Of a DNA stretch of 64,000 nucleotides, positions 1 through 12,488 are shown one piece after another. This stretch comes from Flaccisagitta enflata (Eukaryota > Chaetognatha > Sagittoidea > Aphragmophora). The position numbers were made by a program, and so were the translations under genes. Where the stretch lies: contig OZ231127.1 in the NCBI GenBank assembly GCA_965153355.1, positions 56,172,001-56,236,000 of the forward strand, written 5' to 3'. How positions within the stretch are numbered: the stretch's first letter is position 1; each line of letters begins with the position of its first letter. The notes under the pieces were generated by a model. It saw nothing but the letters and a program-made list of their open reading frames with translations. It did no database searches and was not told the DNA's origin.

Positions 1-2805
1 TTCTTGGGGCAGATTTTTCATAATTTCCATTTTTTCTAGGTGGTTAGTACAGGTCCTTAAATTTTCCTTTTTTTGAACCCTTCCATTGTTTTGCTCGTAA
101 CTTTTGAACAAATTGAGCTAGAAATGCCAGATTGGACCCATTTTAAAACCCTCTTCAAGATCTTTCCAACACCAATTTTTTGCAAATCCGTTGAAAATCA
201 ACCTAGTTATAAGCTGTCAAACATGAGCTTATTCTGAATTTTGGGCGATTTTCCAGATCAGTATCTATTACCTTCTTTTCAAATTTCCGATTTTGCTCAT
301 AGCTTTTGAATGGATAAATAGAAATACCAGATTGGTCCCATTTTAAAGATCTTTTCAATATCTTTAAAACCGTCACCAATTTCATGTCAATCCCTTGAAT
401 AACAACCAACTTATGGGCTGTCAAACACAGACATTTTCATGAGAATTTCGGAGGATTTTCCTATCATCTTTTCATCCTGTTTTATGATCAATCTCTTTTA
501 GAGTTGTGTCTGTGGCCCAGTATGTTGGTTGTTCAATAGTTAGTCTGCCTACCTATCAGTCCATCTATAAGGAGATAGTAAAAAACTTGCAAAATATGAG
601 CAATGTCCAATAAAAAAGATGGGAATTACCCTTGGGCAATAAACCTATACTTCATATAAGTTTTGGGTTCCTCAAGTGTAGTCAGCCCTTAAAAGTAAGT
701 TTGGAGAAACAGGTAAGCAGTCCTATAGGGGACAAAGTATTGTAAAGCACAAAGGGACTTTTGTTTGTCCATCCAATCATCCCAGGCCCACTTATGAGGA
801 CTAATCTGAGGCTTGGGATATTTAACTGGAAGACTGGTAGCACTGATTCAATGCAGTGACAATTAATTTAGGGTTAAAGGGCAGGTTAGGTAGAAAAACC
901 CTGGAAAGATTATGTTGGGATGGATTTGAAAATTGAAAGGCCAGTTTGCGGTCTGAGAGAGCCAGTTTGAGGCCTGAAGAGAAATAGGGGGCAATTTTAC
1001 AGGCTGAGTGGGCTGTTTTGAGACCTGTGGGGGCTGGTAAGGCTGGCATGGGCTGATTTGAGGCCTGCAAGGGCAGATTTGAGCTTTGGAAAGGCCCTAA
1101 AGGTGATGAAATCTTGTAGAATACAAGGGTTTGAAGGCTTCTTATGGCTATTTGTAAGTCTCATGAGGAAGATTTGAGGCCAGAGTGAACCTAATATAAG
1201 ACCTGAATAGGCTAAATTGTGGGCTGGGAGGCTAATCTAAGGCCAGAAAGTTTCAAAAGCTTCAGATGGTTGGCAGTGCCTATTGCCCCAAAGCTGATGA
1301 TTGAGTCATGAGATGGTGGGAAGGGCAGGGACTCCAAATAGACTGCTGATCTATGTTTGGGTTCATAGAAGATGATAGGGTTGAGATGAAGGCTTTTGGG
1401 TAAGAATCCGAGCCAACAAATTTCACAATTGTGCAAAGCAGGGCAATGGAATTGCTTACTACGAATTGTCCATGGCCGACTGATAAAACCCCCAATTTGT
1501 TACAGTGAGTATAAATTCTGGCTGTTGTTCCCTAAAAAAATGCTTTTATTTGGGGCAGCGGCAAAAAAGAAATCAGGGACTTTTATTCTGTTGTTCGTTT
1601 GTTTGTTCATTCATTTGTTCGTTCATTTGTACATTTGTGCATGCATTTGTTTGTATATGCGTCCCACCTTCCCCCCGCTATTTCTTTTCTGTCAATTTCC
1701 CATATTATTCAATAGGAATTCTATATTTTTTCTTTTTTTTTTCAATATCCCTGTGAGGTGGTTGGTGGGTGGTTGGTTGGTTTTGATACACAATGATGGT
1801 GTTTTAGGTGGGTAAGGTGGTAGGGTGGATGATTGGTTGGTTTTAGGTGCGTTGGGTTGTTGGTAAGGGGTTGGTTGATTTTGATCTTGGTTGTTGGTTT
1901 TTTAATGGGTCTGGGGTAAAAAATGCCTGATTTGGGGTCTGAGAAGCCTGTTTTAGTGTCAGAGAGCCTTGCAAGGGGAGTCAAAAGCCTTATTTGGAGT
2001 CTTTGAGCACTAATTGATAGGCATGCTCTTGGATTTGGGCAAAGAGGCATGATGTGAGGCTTGGGGTAGGGAGATGGATGGATACTTAAAAAAAAACAAT
2101 GTGGAATTATAGGTTAAAGAACCCCCCAGTGAACAAATAATCAGAAAGAAACAAATTATCATATGGAAGAACAAACAAAAGCCTCATTTTTTCCACAAGA
2201 CTTTATCCTAAATTAGATTCTAATCAATGTGGGTAGTCCCAGCAATAACCATTGCCTTGTTTTGCAAGATTGTGAATATCAGTGGCTTTATATCTTATCC
2301 AAAAGCCCATTTGGAACCCTGCCCCTTCCACCATCTCATAACTCAATCACTAATTTTGGGGCATTTTGTACTGCTGATTTTCTGAAACTTTTGAAACTTC
2401 ATGAACTCAATTTAGCCTCTCAGGCTTGAACTTAGCCCACGCAAACCCTAAATCAGGCCCAATCAGGCCTCAAATCCACCCTATCTAACCTCCCACCAGC
2501 TCCTGTATTCTACAAGACTTTGTCACCTTTAAGGCCCTTCCAAACCTCAAATCTGCCCCTGCTGGGCTCAAATCTGCCCTTACCAGCCTTGTCAGTCTTC
2601 CCAGGTCTCATATCAGTTGACTCCGGCACTGTAAATCACCCCTCAGTCAGCACCCAGGCCGCGGCCCCAAAGGGCCGTGACCTACGCTTTCCCACACAGG
2701 AGAAATTTCTCCTCCTCCTTCTCCTCCTTCTCCTTCTCGCACGCCCCCTGTCGAGACCCAAATCCCTAGTCTCGAGGCCCTAATCCTAGTCTCAAGGCCC
2801 AAATC

Positions 2806-3245
2806 CTAGCCTTGAGGCTCAAATCCCAGCCTCAAAGCTCAAATCCCAGCCTCAAAGCTCAAATCCCAGCCTCAAAGCTCAAATCCCAGCCTCAAAGCTC
2901 AAATCCCAGCCTCGAGGCTCAAATCTCAGCCTTGAGGCTCAAATCCCAGCCTCAAGACACAGACCCAAGCCTCAAAGCTCAAATCCCAATCTTGAGGCTC
3001 AAATCCCAGTCTATTGGCTCAACTCCCAGCCTCAAGGCTCAAATTCCATCCTTAAGGCTCAAATCCCAGCCTCAAAGCCCAAATCCTAGCCTCAAGGCTC
3101 AAATCCGAGCCTTGAGGCTCAAATCCCAGCCTTGTGGCTCAAATATCAGCTCGAGGCTCTAAATCCAGCTCCTAGGCTCAAATCCCAGCCGCAAGGCTCA
3201 TATCCCAGCCTCCAGGCCCTTATTCCAGCCTTAAAGCTCAAATAA
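2806..3245. repeat. 20-bp minisatellite (CTCAAATCCCAGCCTCAAAG)
   Basis: About 21 head-to-tail copies of a 20-base unit with point differences. The first five units are almost identical and later ones drift. Related units in the same or opposite sense occur at 6580-6830 and 33470-33610. It gives a 116-residue open frame on the + strand that has no sign of being a gene. Confidence 0.9.
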
Positions 3246-3247
3246 AA

Positions 3248-4045
3248 ACAGCATAGGTCATCGGCCCCTTCGGGGCCGCTGCCCCTCTAACCACCTCACA
3301 CCAACATACACTCACATAGGGGCAACGGGTACCGCTGACCAACTAACGCTTTTGCGACTATTAGGCTTCAAATTGGCCCTCTCCAACCACAAACTGGCCC
3401 ATCAATGTCCATCCATCCCCATCCATCCATCCCCACAGTCCTCAGAAGCCGCAGAACTTCTATATTATTCACGCTGTTGTCTTTTTCAAGTTTTTTGGAC
3501 AGCGGCCCTAAATGGCCGATCTCCTGTACAACACAAGGGGGAATTTCCAGATGTCTGTCCTCCATCCATATTTCCATCCATATGTCTGTCTGTCTGTCCA
3601 TCTGTCAGTCTATCCGTCCATCCATCCATCCGTCCATCTGTCTGTCCATCTACCCTCCCCCCCACCGGGTTGACCATCAAGGCCGCAAATTAGCCCTCCC
3701 AGGCCTCAATTTAGCTCTCCAAGCTTCAAGTAAGCCCTCCAGGGTTTAAATAGGCCCTCAAGGCTTCAAATCAGCCCTACAAGCTTCAAATCAGCCCCCC
3801 CATGCCTCAAATTTGCCCTCCAGACCTCATACCTGCTCCCAAACCCTAAATTTTGTGCCTTCAGTGGCCTAAATCAATTATCTAAGGCTAAAAATTTGTC
3901 CCCTCAGGATGTGTAGAAATTCCTCCCTGTGTTCTACAGGACATTGACCTTTTTGAGCCGCTGCCCTGCTCTCACTCTGCTTCTTTACTAGATCACTCCA
4001 AGCAGGGCATTGGTTCCCGCTGACCATGTGCGATGACTAGTTCAC
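3248..4045. repeat. Mosaic repeat type E
   Basis: Carries the recurrent modules GGCCGATGTCCTGTA (inverted here), GGTACCGCTGACCA and AACGCTTTTGCGACTATT. The same modules appear in other orders at 6392-7510, 25640-25790, 26770-27265 and 33298-33610. Between modules are (TCCA/TCTG)n and degenerate units of the TCAAATCAGCCCTCCA kind. No coding capacity was recognised. Confidence 0.6.
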
Positions 4046-5226
4046 ACCATAACCTACCTTCTTTTACCTTAAATAAATTGTCTCTTGAAGTGAATCAGCT
4101 CCACCAGCCTTTACGTTAGCCATCCTAAGCCTCAAATAAGTCCTCATTGGTTGCATGAATGGATGGACAAACCTTTTCCCCCTCGCATTTTGCAGGACTT
4201 TGCCCTCTATAGGACTATTACCCTGCTTTCAAAGGCTGACTACACTTGAGAAACCCATAACTCATATATGGTTTGAGTCATTGCCCAATGGTAATTCCCA
4301 TCTTATTCCATTGGACATTGCTCATATTTCACCATCTCCCTGATAGATGGACCGACAAGTGGGCAGACTAACCATTGGACAAACCAAGATACTGGCCCAC
4401 AGACACAACTTCTCAAAGAGATATCAGGATTGATCATAAAACAGGATAAGACCATGAAAAAAGAAGATAGGAAAATCCTCAGAAATTCCCATGAAAATGT
4501 CTGTGTTTGACAGCCCATAAGTTGGTTGTTTTTCAAGGGATTGACATGAAATTGGTGACGGTTTTAAAGATATTGAAAAGATCTTTAAAATGGGACCAAT
4601 CTGGCATTTCTAGCTTTATCCATTCAAAAGTTATGAGCAAAACAAGTGAAATTTTGAAAGTAGAAGGTAATAGATAATGATCTGGAAAACTGTCCAAAAT
4701 CTCCAAAAACTTGCTCATGTTTGACAGCTTATAACTTGGTTGTTTTTCAACGGATTTATAAAAAATTGGTGCTGGTTGGAAAGATCTTGAAGAGATCTTT
4801 AAAATGGGCCCAATCTGGCATTTCTAGCTCAATTTGTTCAAAAGTTACCAGTAAAACAATGGAGGGGTTCAAAAAAAAGGGAACATTTAAGGACCTGTAT
4901 TAACCACCCATAAAAAAATGGAAATTATGAAAAATCCGCCCCATGAATGATTTTGCTGTTTTTTGCCATGGGTTATGCATGAAATGAACAACTAGAAACT
5001 GCAGAAAAAGTGGGAGTTCTCCTAGTTTAAACATAGCGGTGCCAGAAATCTGTTGTGATGAATAATTCAACGTTTCCGTTATCTCGAAAGAGAAAAAAGC
5101 ATTATATTTTGGCCAGGTTAACAAATTGGAAGAAAACTTACAGCAAATCTCTATTTCATAATTTCTTTTTACATTAAGAAAATAGATTTAACGCAAGTCA
5201 CGTAACTGTGATTTACAAATTTTACA

Positions 5227-5253
5227 AACACACACACACACACACACACACAC
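5227..5253. repeat. (CA)n, left part of a split microsatellite
   Basis: CA dinucleotide tract directly left of the hAT-like element; the tract resumes right of the element. Confidence 0.95.

Positions 5254-5930
<677 letters not shown>

Positions 5931-6010
<80 letters not shown>
5931..6010. repeat. (CA)n microsatellite
   Basis: Pure AC tract right of the hAT-like element, a continuation of the tract at 5227-5253. Confidence 0.95.
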
Positions 6011-6012
<2 letters not shown>

Positions 6013-6039
6013 AGAATTGCAATAATGGAGCCTAAGAAA

Positions 6040-6262
6040 AAAAAAGTGGGATAAAGTAGCGTTAGGATTTTTTTCCCCATCAGGGTGGGTGGGAGTTGAT
6101 GGACTGTTAGGTGGGTGGAGTGCAGTGGGATTAAGTGGCGTTGGGTGTTTTTTTTTTTTCATCAGGGTGGAATTTGATGGAATGTGTAGGTGGGTAGAGT
6201 AGGATAAAGTGGCGTTAAGTGATTTTTTCTCATCAGGCTGGGATTGGATGGACTGTGAGACA
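6040..6262. repeat. ~80-bp tandem repeat, three units
   Basis: Three units share AAGTGGCGTTA, a T-rich run, CATCAGG and a GATGGA...GTG stretch. Units differ by small indels. There is no coding signal. Confidence 0.7.
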
Positions 6263-6391
6263 TTATACCCCTGTGAAATATAGAAATGATGTACTTAATA
6301 AAATGATTAATGGAGACACAGTCCTGCGTTAATGAACTTTTGTTGCATTTCCACGTCGTCCTGAGTTATCATACATCTTTGCCATCAAAAC

Positions 6392-7510
6392 AAAATAGTC
6401 GCAAAAGCGTTAGATGGTCAGCGGTGCTCTTGCCCTGCCTAAGTAGATTGTGGTTGAAGTTGAGGGGGAGCTGGGCAGCGGCCCCGAAGGGTTCGATGAA
6501 CTATGCTTTCACACATGTGGGGTATTTTCTCCGTCTTCTCCTCCTTCTCCTCCATCCCCCCCCCCTCTGACTCAGATCCCAGCCTCCTGGCCCAAATTAC
6601 AGCCTTGAGATTTAAATCTCAGCCCTGAGGCCCAAATTCTAGTCTTGAGGTCCAAATCCCAGCCTTAAGGCCCAAATCCCAGTCAAGGGGTTTCAAGGAA
6701 AGTCGAAATTTTGTCCTCAAGGATGGGATTGGGCCTGAAGGTTTGGATTTGGGCCTCTAGGCTGGGGTTTGGGCCTCAAGGCTGGGATTTGGGCCACAAG
6801 ACTGGGATTTGGGCCTTGAGGCTAGACTTTGAGTTAGAGGGAGGGACATTAACTAGTCATCCAAGGATCGCACATGGTCAGCGGTACCCGATGCCCTGCT
6901 GGGAGTGATCCAGTAAAGAGGTGGAGTGAGAGCAAGGCAGCGGCCCCAAAGGGCCGATGTCCTGTAGAACACAGGGGGGATTTTGAGACGTCCGTCCGTC
7001 CTGAGGGGCTAATTTAGGCCACTGAAGGCATATTTTAGGGATGGAGGGCAAAATTAAGGCTTGAAGAGCAGATTTGAGGTTTGGAGGGCTGGTTTTATGC
7101 TTGGAGGGCTGATTGAAGGTCTGGAGGGCAGATTTGTGGCATGAGGGGGGGGCTGATTTGAAGCCAAGGGGGCTAATTTGAGGCCTGGAGGGCTAAATTG
7201 AGGCCTGGGAGGGCTAACTCGAGGCCTTGATGGTCAACGGGGGGGGGGGACGGACGGACGGACGGACGGACAGAAGGACGGACGGACGGACGGAAGGACG
7301 GACGGACGGAAGGACGGAAGGACGGACGGACAGAAGGACGGATGGACGGACGTCATGAAATCCCCCCTGTGTTCTACAGGACATCGGCCCTTTGGGGCCG
7401 CTGCCCAAAAACGAAGAAGGAGAAGAAAGAGAAAGTCCCCCATATGTATGAAAGCATAGGTCATCAACCAATTCGGGGCCGCTGCCCAAAAAGGCAAAGG
7501 ATTTCCTTCG
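6392..7510. repeat. Mosaic repeat type E with inverted internal parts
   Basis: Starts with AATAGTCGCAAAAGCG and the TGGTCAGCGGT module, then GCAGCGGCC modules. Near its right end the same modules recur inverted (7370-7490), so the block is partly palindromic. It holds a (GGAC)n tract at about 7250-7350 and TTTGGGCC minisatellite units in both senses. ORFs on either strand follow these repeats. Confidence 0.65.
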
Positions 7511-7576
7511 AAACTGGTTGGAGGAAAAGGCGAGAAATTTGTCGCAGGTCTGTCTATCTGTTTGTCTGAGTCTCTA

Positions 7577-7728
<152 letters not shown>

Positions 7729-8040
7729 CCCTTTCTCCTTTTCCGTCTCATTTGAAAGAGTTTAATTAGAGTCTCTCTTTCCTTTTTCTTTTCTTCGCTC
7801 CAACAAAAGCTTAGTTTAGTTTTCTTCTTCTTTCCTAATATTCTCTTGAAAAATTCCATGACATCACTGGTTCATAACCCTTATACTTATACTTTACTTA
7901 TACTTTACTTATTTATTTCATTTGCGTTTTTGCTATTTTTCTTTCCCTCGCCATTTCAGTCACTTGTTTTTGACGGTTATCGGTTTGTTTGTTACTTTCC
8001 TTATCTTTCTCTTCCGATCGCTTCTTTATAGATTGTTTTT

Positions 8041-8182
8041 AGTCGCGGACACGCGACTCTACACCTTGCCGTGTCGGTCGGTACGTCGGTCCGTTACGAA
8101 TTTTGTTGAATTCCGAGCAATTGTTGCATTACGGCCCCTGCCCAATTGTCCGCGACTGTTTTGCCGTGTATCCGGACTTGTT
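8041..8182 (-). mobile_element. HINE-like element, A type, degenerate
   Basis: On + it begins AGTCGCGGACACGCGACT (the hairpin) after a T-run and ends GTGTATCCGGACTTGTT. It keeps GTCGGTCCGT units and the GGCCCCTGCCCA module. In element orientation it reads AACAAG to hairpin on the minus strand. Confidence 0.75.
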
Positions 8183-8183
8183 T

Positions 8184-8760
8184 ATTTTCCGATATTTCTG
8201 TTTATTAACGAAATGTATCGCTTTTTCCCTTTCGTTCATCTTTCGTTTTTACCCTCCTTTTACCCTGCATTCCTCTTTCCCTTTTTCTTTTTTCTCCATT
8301 CGTTTCTCCCATTTTTTCTGCCTTCATTTCTTTCCTCCTTTATTTATTTCTTTCTTTATTTCTTTCTTTCTTTTGATCTTTCGCTATCCCCATTTCCCGT
8401 GTCTTTCTAATTTCCGCCCCCAAAAATCAGTGATGAGAAAAAGAATTATTGTGACGTTGACGATTCTTTTTCGTCTTTCACCGGCGACGATGAGAAGGGA
8501 AGAAAAATGGGCGAGTAGTAGGGAAAGAAATTGGAAACAAAAAAAGGGAAAAAGGAGAATGAATGAAGGATGATTATTGATTTAGGAAAAGGACAAGGGT
8601 AATACCAAGTTGCAAGTAAAAGACATGAAGGAGAAGATGACGAAGATGAAAATGAAAATTAACTAATAAGTAAAAGAGGACGCCGACGAAGACAACAATG
8701 AAAGAGGAGGAACAGAATCAAAGAAAGAATAAGTAAATTAGGACAGACAACGACGCCGAA
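8184..8760. other. Pyrimidine-rich then purine-rich intergenic DNA
   Basis: Long TTTC/TTCC-rich stretch followed by GAAAA-rich sequence. I see no exon, transposon end or RNA gene here. Confidence 0.4.
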
Positions 8761-8837
8761 AATGACAGTTATTGAAAGACACGGGAAGAAATTAGTTCAG
8801 AAGTTGGAGCGAAGATGTATCTGTGACATTTACATAA

Positions 8838-8855
8838 GAAGAAGAAAAAGGAGAA

Positions 8856-8890
<35 letters not shown>

Positions 8891-8933
8891 AGAAGAAGAA
8901 GAAGAAGAAGAAGAAAAAGAAAAAGAAAAAGAA

Positions 8934-8983
<50 letters not shown>

Positions 8984-9003
8984 AGAAAAAGAAAAAGAAA
9001 AAG
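8838..9003. repeat. (GAA)n/(GAAAAC)n purine tract
   Basis: GAA repeats grade into hexanucleotide AAACGA/AAAAGA units. This produces an Arg/Lys-only open frame on + and Phe/Ser/Leu frames on minus, which are not genes. Confidence 0.95.
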
Positions 9004-9121
9004 AACAAGGCCAAGTGCCAATAAGGTGCGCGACGTGTGGATCGTCGAACGAACGCGTTACCCGACCGACCAAACCGACGGACACTTAGAAATGGCAGAG
9101 GTGCTTTGTCGCACCTAAAAA
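9004..9121 (+). mobile_element. HINE-like element, F type
   Basis: A 118-bp element beginning AACAAGGCCAAGTGCCAAT. Its 5' word AGGTGCG(CG)AC is followed by GACGGAC units and the 3' hairpin AGGTGCTTTGTCGCACCT, then AAAAA. A near-identical copy is at 42495-42609, which also has a clean empty site in the other palindrome arm. Confidence 0.85.
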
Positions 9122-9128
9122 GAAAACG

Positions 9129-9356
9129 AACAAGTGACGCGGGGTCACAATATTGTTGCGGATGGGTGGGCAGGGGCAGCCAATCCCCATCCACTCCCAA
9201 CACCCCACCCAAACTCCCTTCCATCACAGACACATACACAATAAGCTTCTGAAACACTTGTTTTCCCACTTTTCGACTCGTGCTTACGGACCGACGGACC
9301 GACGGACCAACGGAAGGACAAAGCCTCTTATAGAGTTGCGTGTCCGCAACTAAAAA
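9129..9356 (+). mobile_element. HINE-like element, C type
   Basis: Begins AACAAGTGACGCGGGGTCAC, then the word GTTGCGGA and module GGGTGGGCAGG. It continues with a GACGGACC tandem tract and ends CTTATAGAG plus the hairpin AGTTGCGTGTCCGCAACT and AAAAA. It follows the F element by 7 bp, so elements cluster end to end. Confidence 0.85.
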
Positions 9357-9404
9357 GAAGGAGAAGGAGAAGAGAAGTAGAACAAAAACAATGAAGTAGT
9401 AGAG

Positions 9405-9528
9405 AAAAACGAAATGGAGAGGAGAAAAACGAAATGAAGAGGTGAAAAACGAAATGAAGAGGTGAAAAACGAAATGAAGAGGAGAAAAACGAAATGAAGA
9501 GGAGAAAAACGAAATGAAGAGGAGAAAA
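9405..9528. repeat. 20-bp tandem repeat (GAAAAACGAAATGAAGAGGN)
   Basis: About six head-to-tail units that differ mainly at the last position. Confidence 0.9.
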
Positions 9529-9748
9529 AAAAGCTGAACTATTGTGTGGTGCGCGTATTAACTAGTCGCTGAGAGTAAAGTGAGGGGTATTGTTCCACCT
9601 ATCATATGTACAATGTTATTAAAAAGACATAACGTCTCAGCGATGCTGACAAATTTGCTTTTATCTCCTATGTCCAGAGTGGGCCTACTGACGTCTCTAG
9701 CAATTTGCCTTCATGATAATGATTTGACTCATATTTTAAACTTATTTC

Positions 9749-9966
9749 AGTCGTGTGCACGCGACTCTATGACCCGCTCTGTCCGTCTGTCGGTCGGTCC
9801 GTTGGTCGGTCCGTTGGTCGGTCCGTCCGTCTGTCCGTCGGTCACGCTTAGCTTTTCATCATCATTTTACGTCTTTTTAAGTCATTTTAAGTAGTCTTTT
9901 GGTCTTTTGGTCTTTTGGTCTTATGGTCTTAACAACCGCACGCGACTGTAAGGTGTTGGCCTTGTT
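9749..9966 (-). mobile_element. HINE-like element, B type
   Basis: On + it starts with the hairpin AGTCGTGTGCACGCGACT, has GGTCGGTCCGTT units and a GGTCTTTT tandem, and ends CACGCGACTGTAAGGTGTTGG then CCTTGTT. B types have AACACCT after AACAAGGCC in element orientation. Confidence 0.8.
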
Positions 9967-10010
9967 TTCATCAATTGCCATTATTAATACATACTAGTTA
10001 GCCTTATAAT

Positions 10011-10011
<1 letters not shown>

Positions 10012-10058
<47 letters not shown>

Positions 10059-10062
10059 TTTT

Positions 10063-10146
<84 letters not shown>

Positions 10147-10250
10147 TTTTTCTTTCTTTCTTTCTTTCTTTCTCTCTTCCTCTCTTTCTTTCTTTCTTTC
10201 CTTCCTTTTTTTTCTTTTTTCCTTTCTTTCATTCTTTCTATTTCTCTTTT
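10012..10250. repeat. (TTTC)n microsatellite
   Basis: Long TTTC tetranucleotide tract with a few interruptions. The 82-residue Lys/Glu/Arg frame on minus is its shadow. Confidence 0.95.
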
Positions 10251-10535
10251 TTTTTCTTTTTTATATTTTCAACTCTGAGGGGCCTATAACTTGTAATGGT
10301 TGTATAGGCCTGTGCCTATACATTGAATTTTTTTGTACCTTAAAAACGGTTTGAAAACTCGGTGACAAACACTCATACATATTATATGTAATATTTGGTT
10401 TTTGAAAGTAACAAACACTTATGCTAGATACTACACTTTAGCTGGATAGTTTTTTTTCTAATTAGCGCCCCGAGCGCTTTTGAAATCGATCAATGACATT
10501 GCCATTTTACCCGGTATTTGCTTTTTCCTAACCAG

Positions 10536-10630
10536 TCCTTACGTGTATTGCTCCAAATATGACGAAAAAACTGGCATTTGTGAAGATGGGGACGACTGCA
10601 CTTACCTTCATCACAACCTCGGCGACACCG
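10536..10630 (+). CDS. unk: unkempt-like gene, internal exon with CCCH finger
   Basis: Partial gene. The exon is preceded by a pyrimidine-rich acceptor ending CCTAACCAG and followed by donor G/GTTTGT. In frame it encodes VYCSKYDEKTGICEDGDDC followed by TYLHHNLGDT: a CCCH finger with spacing C-X9-C-X5-C-X3-H. Finger and spacing match the Unkempt family, RNA-binding proteins that use CCCH fingers to bind mRNA and influence translation. It starts with the last base of a codon and ends one base into the next. Joined to 17009 it gives GDT-E-C, which continues the family pattern. Upstream exons were not found in 1-10535. A divergent paralogue is possible. Confidence 0.85.
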
Positions 10631-10753
10631 GTTTGTCAAAAAACAAGGCCAACATCTAAAAGTCGCGTGCGGGACCTAAATAACTTAGTGTGACTTAAAT
10701 TGACTGTAAATAACTCAAGATGACTTAAAATGACTTATAAAGACATAGAATGA

Positions 10754-11342
10754 TGTACACTCTTTTCTTTTTATGAGGACCAGTAGTTTTTTTCTGAGGC
10801 TGGGGTGTCCTTAAACTTTTGAAAAATCTAGGCTGAAATGTTCTTAGTATGTACTTAATAATTTTTAAAGAAATTCTCATGATTATGTTTTATGCATTGA
10901 AATAATTCTTGTTTTCTTTAAGGAATTATATGTTAGAAATGACAGTAATTGCTGTTTTCAATAAAACAGTATATCATTTAACAAAAAATATTGTTACAGT
11001 TGAACCACGCTCTAACGGACCCGCCACCAACGGAATTCCGCCTATAACAGATGCAAATTCATGGTCCCTTCAAGTTAATTTCTTTTATTTTCTTCGTTGG
11101 CAATAACAGAATTCCGCCTATAACAGAAAAACATTATTGGTCCCCTGAAATCCGTTAGAGCGGGGTTCAACTGTATTTTTATGGATAAGGTTATTTTCTT
11201 TGAGAACTTGCGTAAAAACTAAGAATCAAGATTTTCTTCAAATCTGAGGCTGAACTTTGTTCTCAAAATGTCCTTAATTTTTGGTAAAGTTTCAGCCTCA
11301 TGTCCTTATAAACTTTGTCCTTACTAAAAAAAAGAGTGTACA
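10754..11342. mobile_element. MITE with TGTACACTCTTTT terminal inverted repeats
   Basis: The first 13 bases TGTACACTCTTTT are perfectly inverted at the end. Subterminal stretches (GAGGAC, CTGAGGCTG) are also related in inverted sense. It interrupts the GACTTA repeat of the host element and itself contains the TA-flanked MITE at 10997. No transposase. Confidence 0.75.
10997..11173. mobile_element. pogo/Tc1-mariner-type MITE, copy 1
   Basis: A 177-bp element with long inverted ends (CAGTTGAACCACGCTCTAAC at the left) and a TA dinucleotide on both sides (10995-10996 and 11174-11175). TA duplication with CAG termini is typical of Tc1/mariner and pogo families. Related copies: 11811-11985, 36677-36851, 63121-63295, and a degenerate one at 46531-46719. 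Confidence 0.85.
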
Positions 11343-11599
11343 AGGACTTAAATGATTAGATTGATCTAATTGACTTAAGTGACTTAATAAAACTTTATGT
11401 GACTTAGAATGACTTACAATGACTTAAAAAGAATTGAAATGACTTAAAAAGAGTTAGAATGACTTAAAACGACTAAAAAAGTCATGTGCGAAGTAAGATT
11501 AAATATGCCATATGGATTATCGAGTGGTTACCTACGAGGCGTGAAACATGACTTTTTTAGATTTAGATAGCGGGGTGTTCAAATTCTTATTTAAAAATG

Positions 11600-12488
11600 T
11601 AATGATGCAAGCAGAGGCCGGTACCTGATCAAGAAACCCAAACGGTAACACTTCAGGGTTTCAATGGAAAGAAAATTGCTTACATATACTTCACCATTGT
11701 GTTGCACAGTGTAGGTAGGAAAAAATGATGCAACAAAGCCACCTATTCTGAATTGTTGGGATTTTTTTAAGTAATACAAACAAGTGATTTTTTAAACATT
11801 TTTTAACATACAGTTGAACCTCGCTCTAACGGATTTCAGGGGACTAATTATTTTTTTCTGTTATGGGTGGACTTCTATTATTGCCAACAAAAAAAATAAA
11901 AGAAATTTACTGGAAGACCATGAATTAGCATCTCTTAGAGGCGGAATTCTGTTGGTGGCGGGTAAGTCAGAGCGGGGTTCAACTGTAATTCTTTGTGATC
12001 AATTTTTAGATAATTTCCGAGTTCAGAATTGTATTTAGAGGATGTTTTCTGTTTCGTTTGCTATTTCGCACTAAATACTTTTGAGGAAGAAAAAAAAGTT
12101 CATTTTGTCATCGAAATACTCAAAACAATGTCTATCATTATAGTATTACACTGAAAAAATAAACTTTTTGAAAGTATGTAGTGTGACATATCAAACAAAC
12201 CAGATAGTGCTTTCTGAGTTCAAATCCACATCCAAAGGTACTGTTAGAATTGACATTAAAGAATTACAACTGAAAATGTGAAGATTTACTGTTTTTTTTT
12301 TATATTTTTCTCAAATAAATCCCAACAGAATTTTTAGTTTCGAGTATGGTAACATGCATCTATACTTGAACAACACCCTAGAATAGATCCCTGTGCTGAG
12401 TCATTTTTTTCTACCTACCACAGCCAGGGAACACGGTGGTTGCCGCGCGGGTTTCTTGATCAAATTCCGACCTCTGCTTGTCTGATTT
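11600..12488. mobile_element. Foldback element with ~190-bp inverted arms
   Basis: The left arm, about 11600-11790 (GCAAGCAGAGGCCGGTACC, TGATCAAGAAACCC), reappears inverted at about 12300-12485. The 70-residue + frame at 12440 lies in the right arm and is not a gene. A pogo-type MITE sits between the arms. Confidence 0.65.
11811..11985. mobile_element. pogo/Tc1-mariner-type MITE, copy 2
   Basis: 175 bp from CAGTTGAACCTCGCTCTAAC to GAGCGGGGTTCAACTG, flanked by TA on each side. It is closely related to the copy at 10997. Confidence 0.85.

Larger units (their letters stand above)
1..4945. mobile_element. Giant foldback element, left end outside window
   Basis: Bases 1 to about 870 reappear inverted at about 4080-4945. 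The sequence just before 60 (TTAGTACAGGTCCTTAAAT) is matched at 4885-4905, and 590-690 is matched at 4235-4335. A second, inner inverted pair links about 1205-1450 with 2229-2435. Within each outer arm a unit of about 190 bp, containing a CAATCTGGCATTTCTAGCT-like word, is repeated twice (for example 4530-4640 and 4735-4850). Short ORFs here are frames of these repeats. The right arm is interrupted by a 20-bp minisatellite and a mosaic repeat. No transposase was seen. Confidence 0.75.
10642..11505 (+). mobile_element. HINE-like element, B type, with nested insertions
   Basis: Starts AACAAGGCCAACATCT only 12 bp inside the intron, carries AAGTCGCGTGCGGG and then GACTTA-type tandem units. These are interrupted at 10754 and resume after 11342 up to GACTAAAAAAGTC near 11480. 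The terminal hairpin is decayed. Confidence 0.6.

Noticed and set aside
8762-9118. Arg/Lys-rich ORF resembling a basic nuclear protein
   Set aside because: Pure GAA/GAAAAC repeat plus transposon ends.
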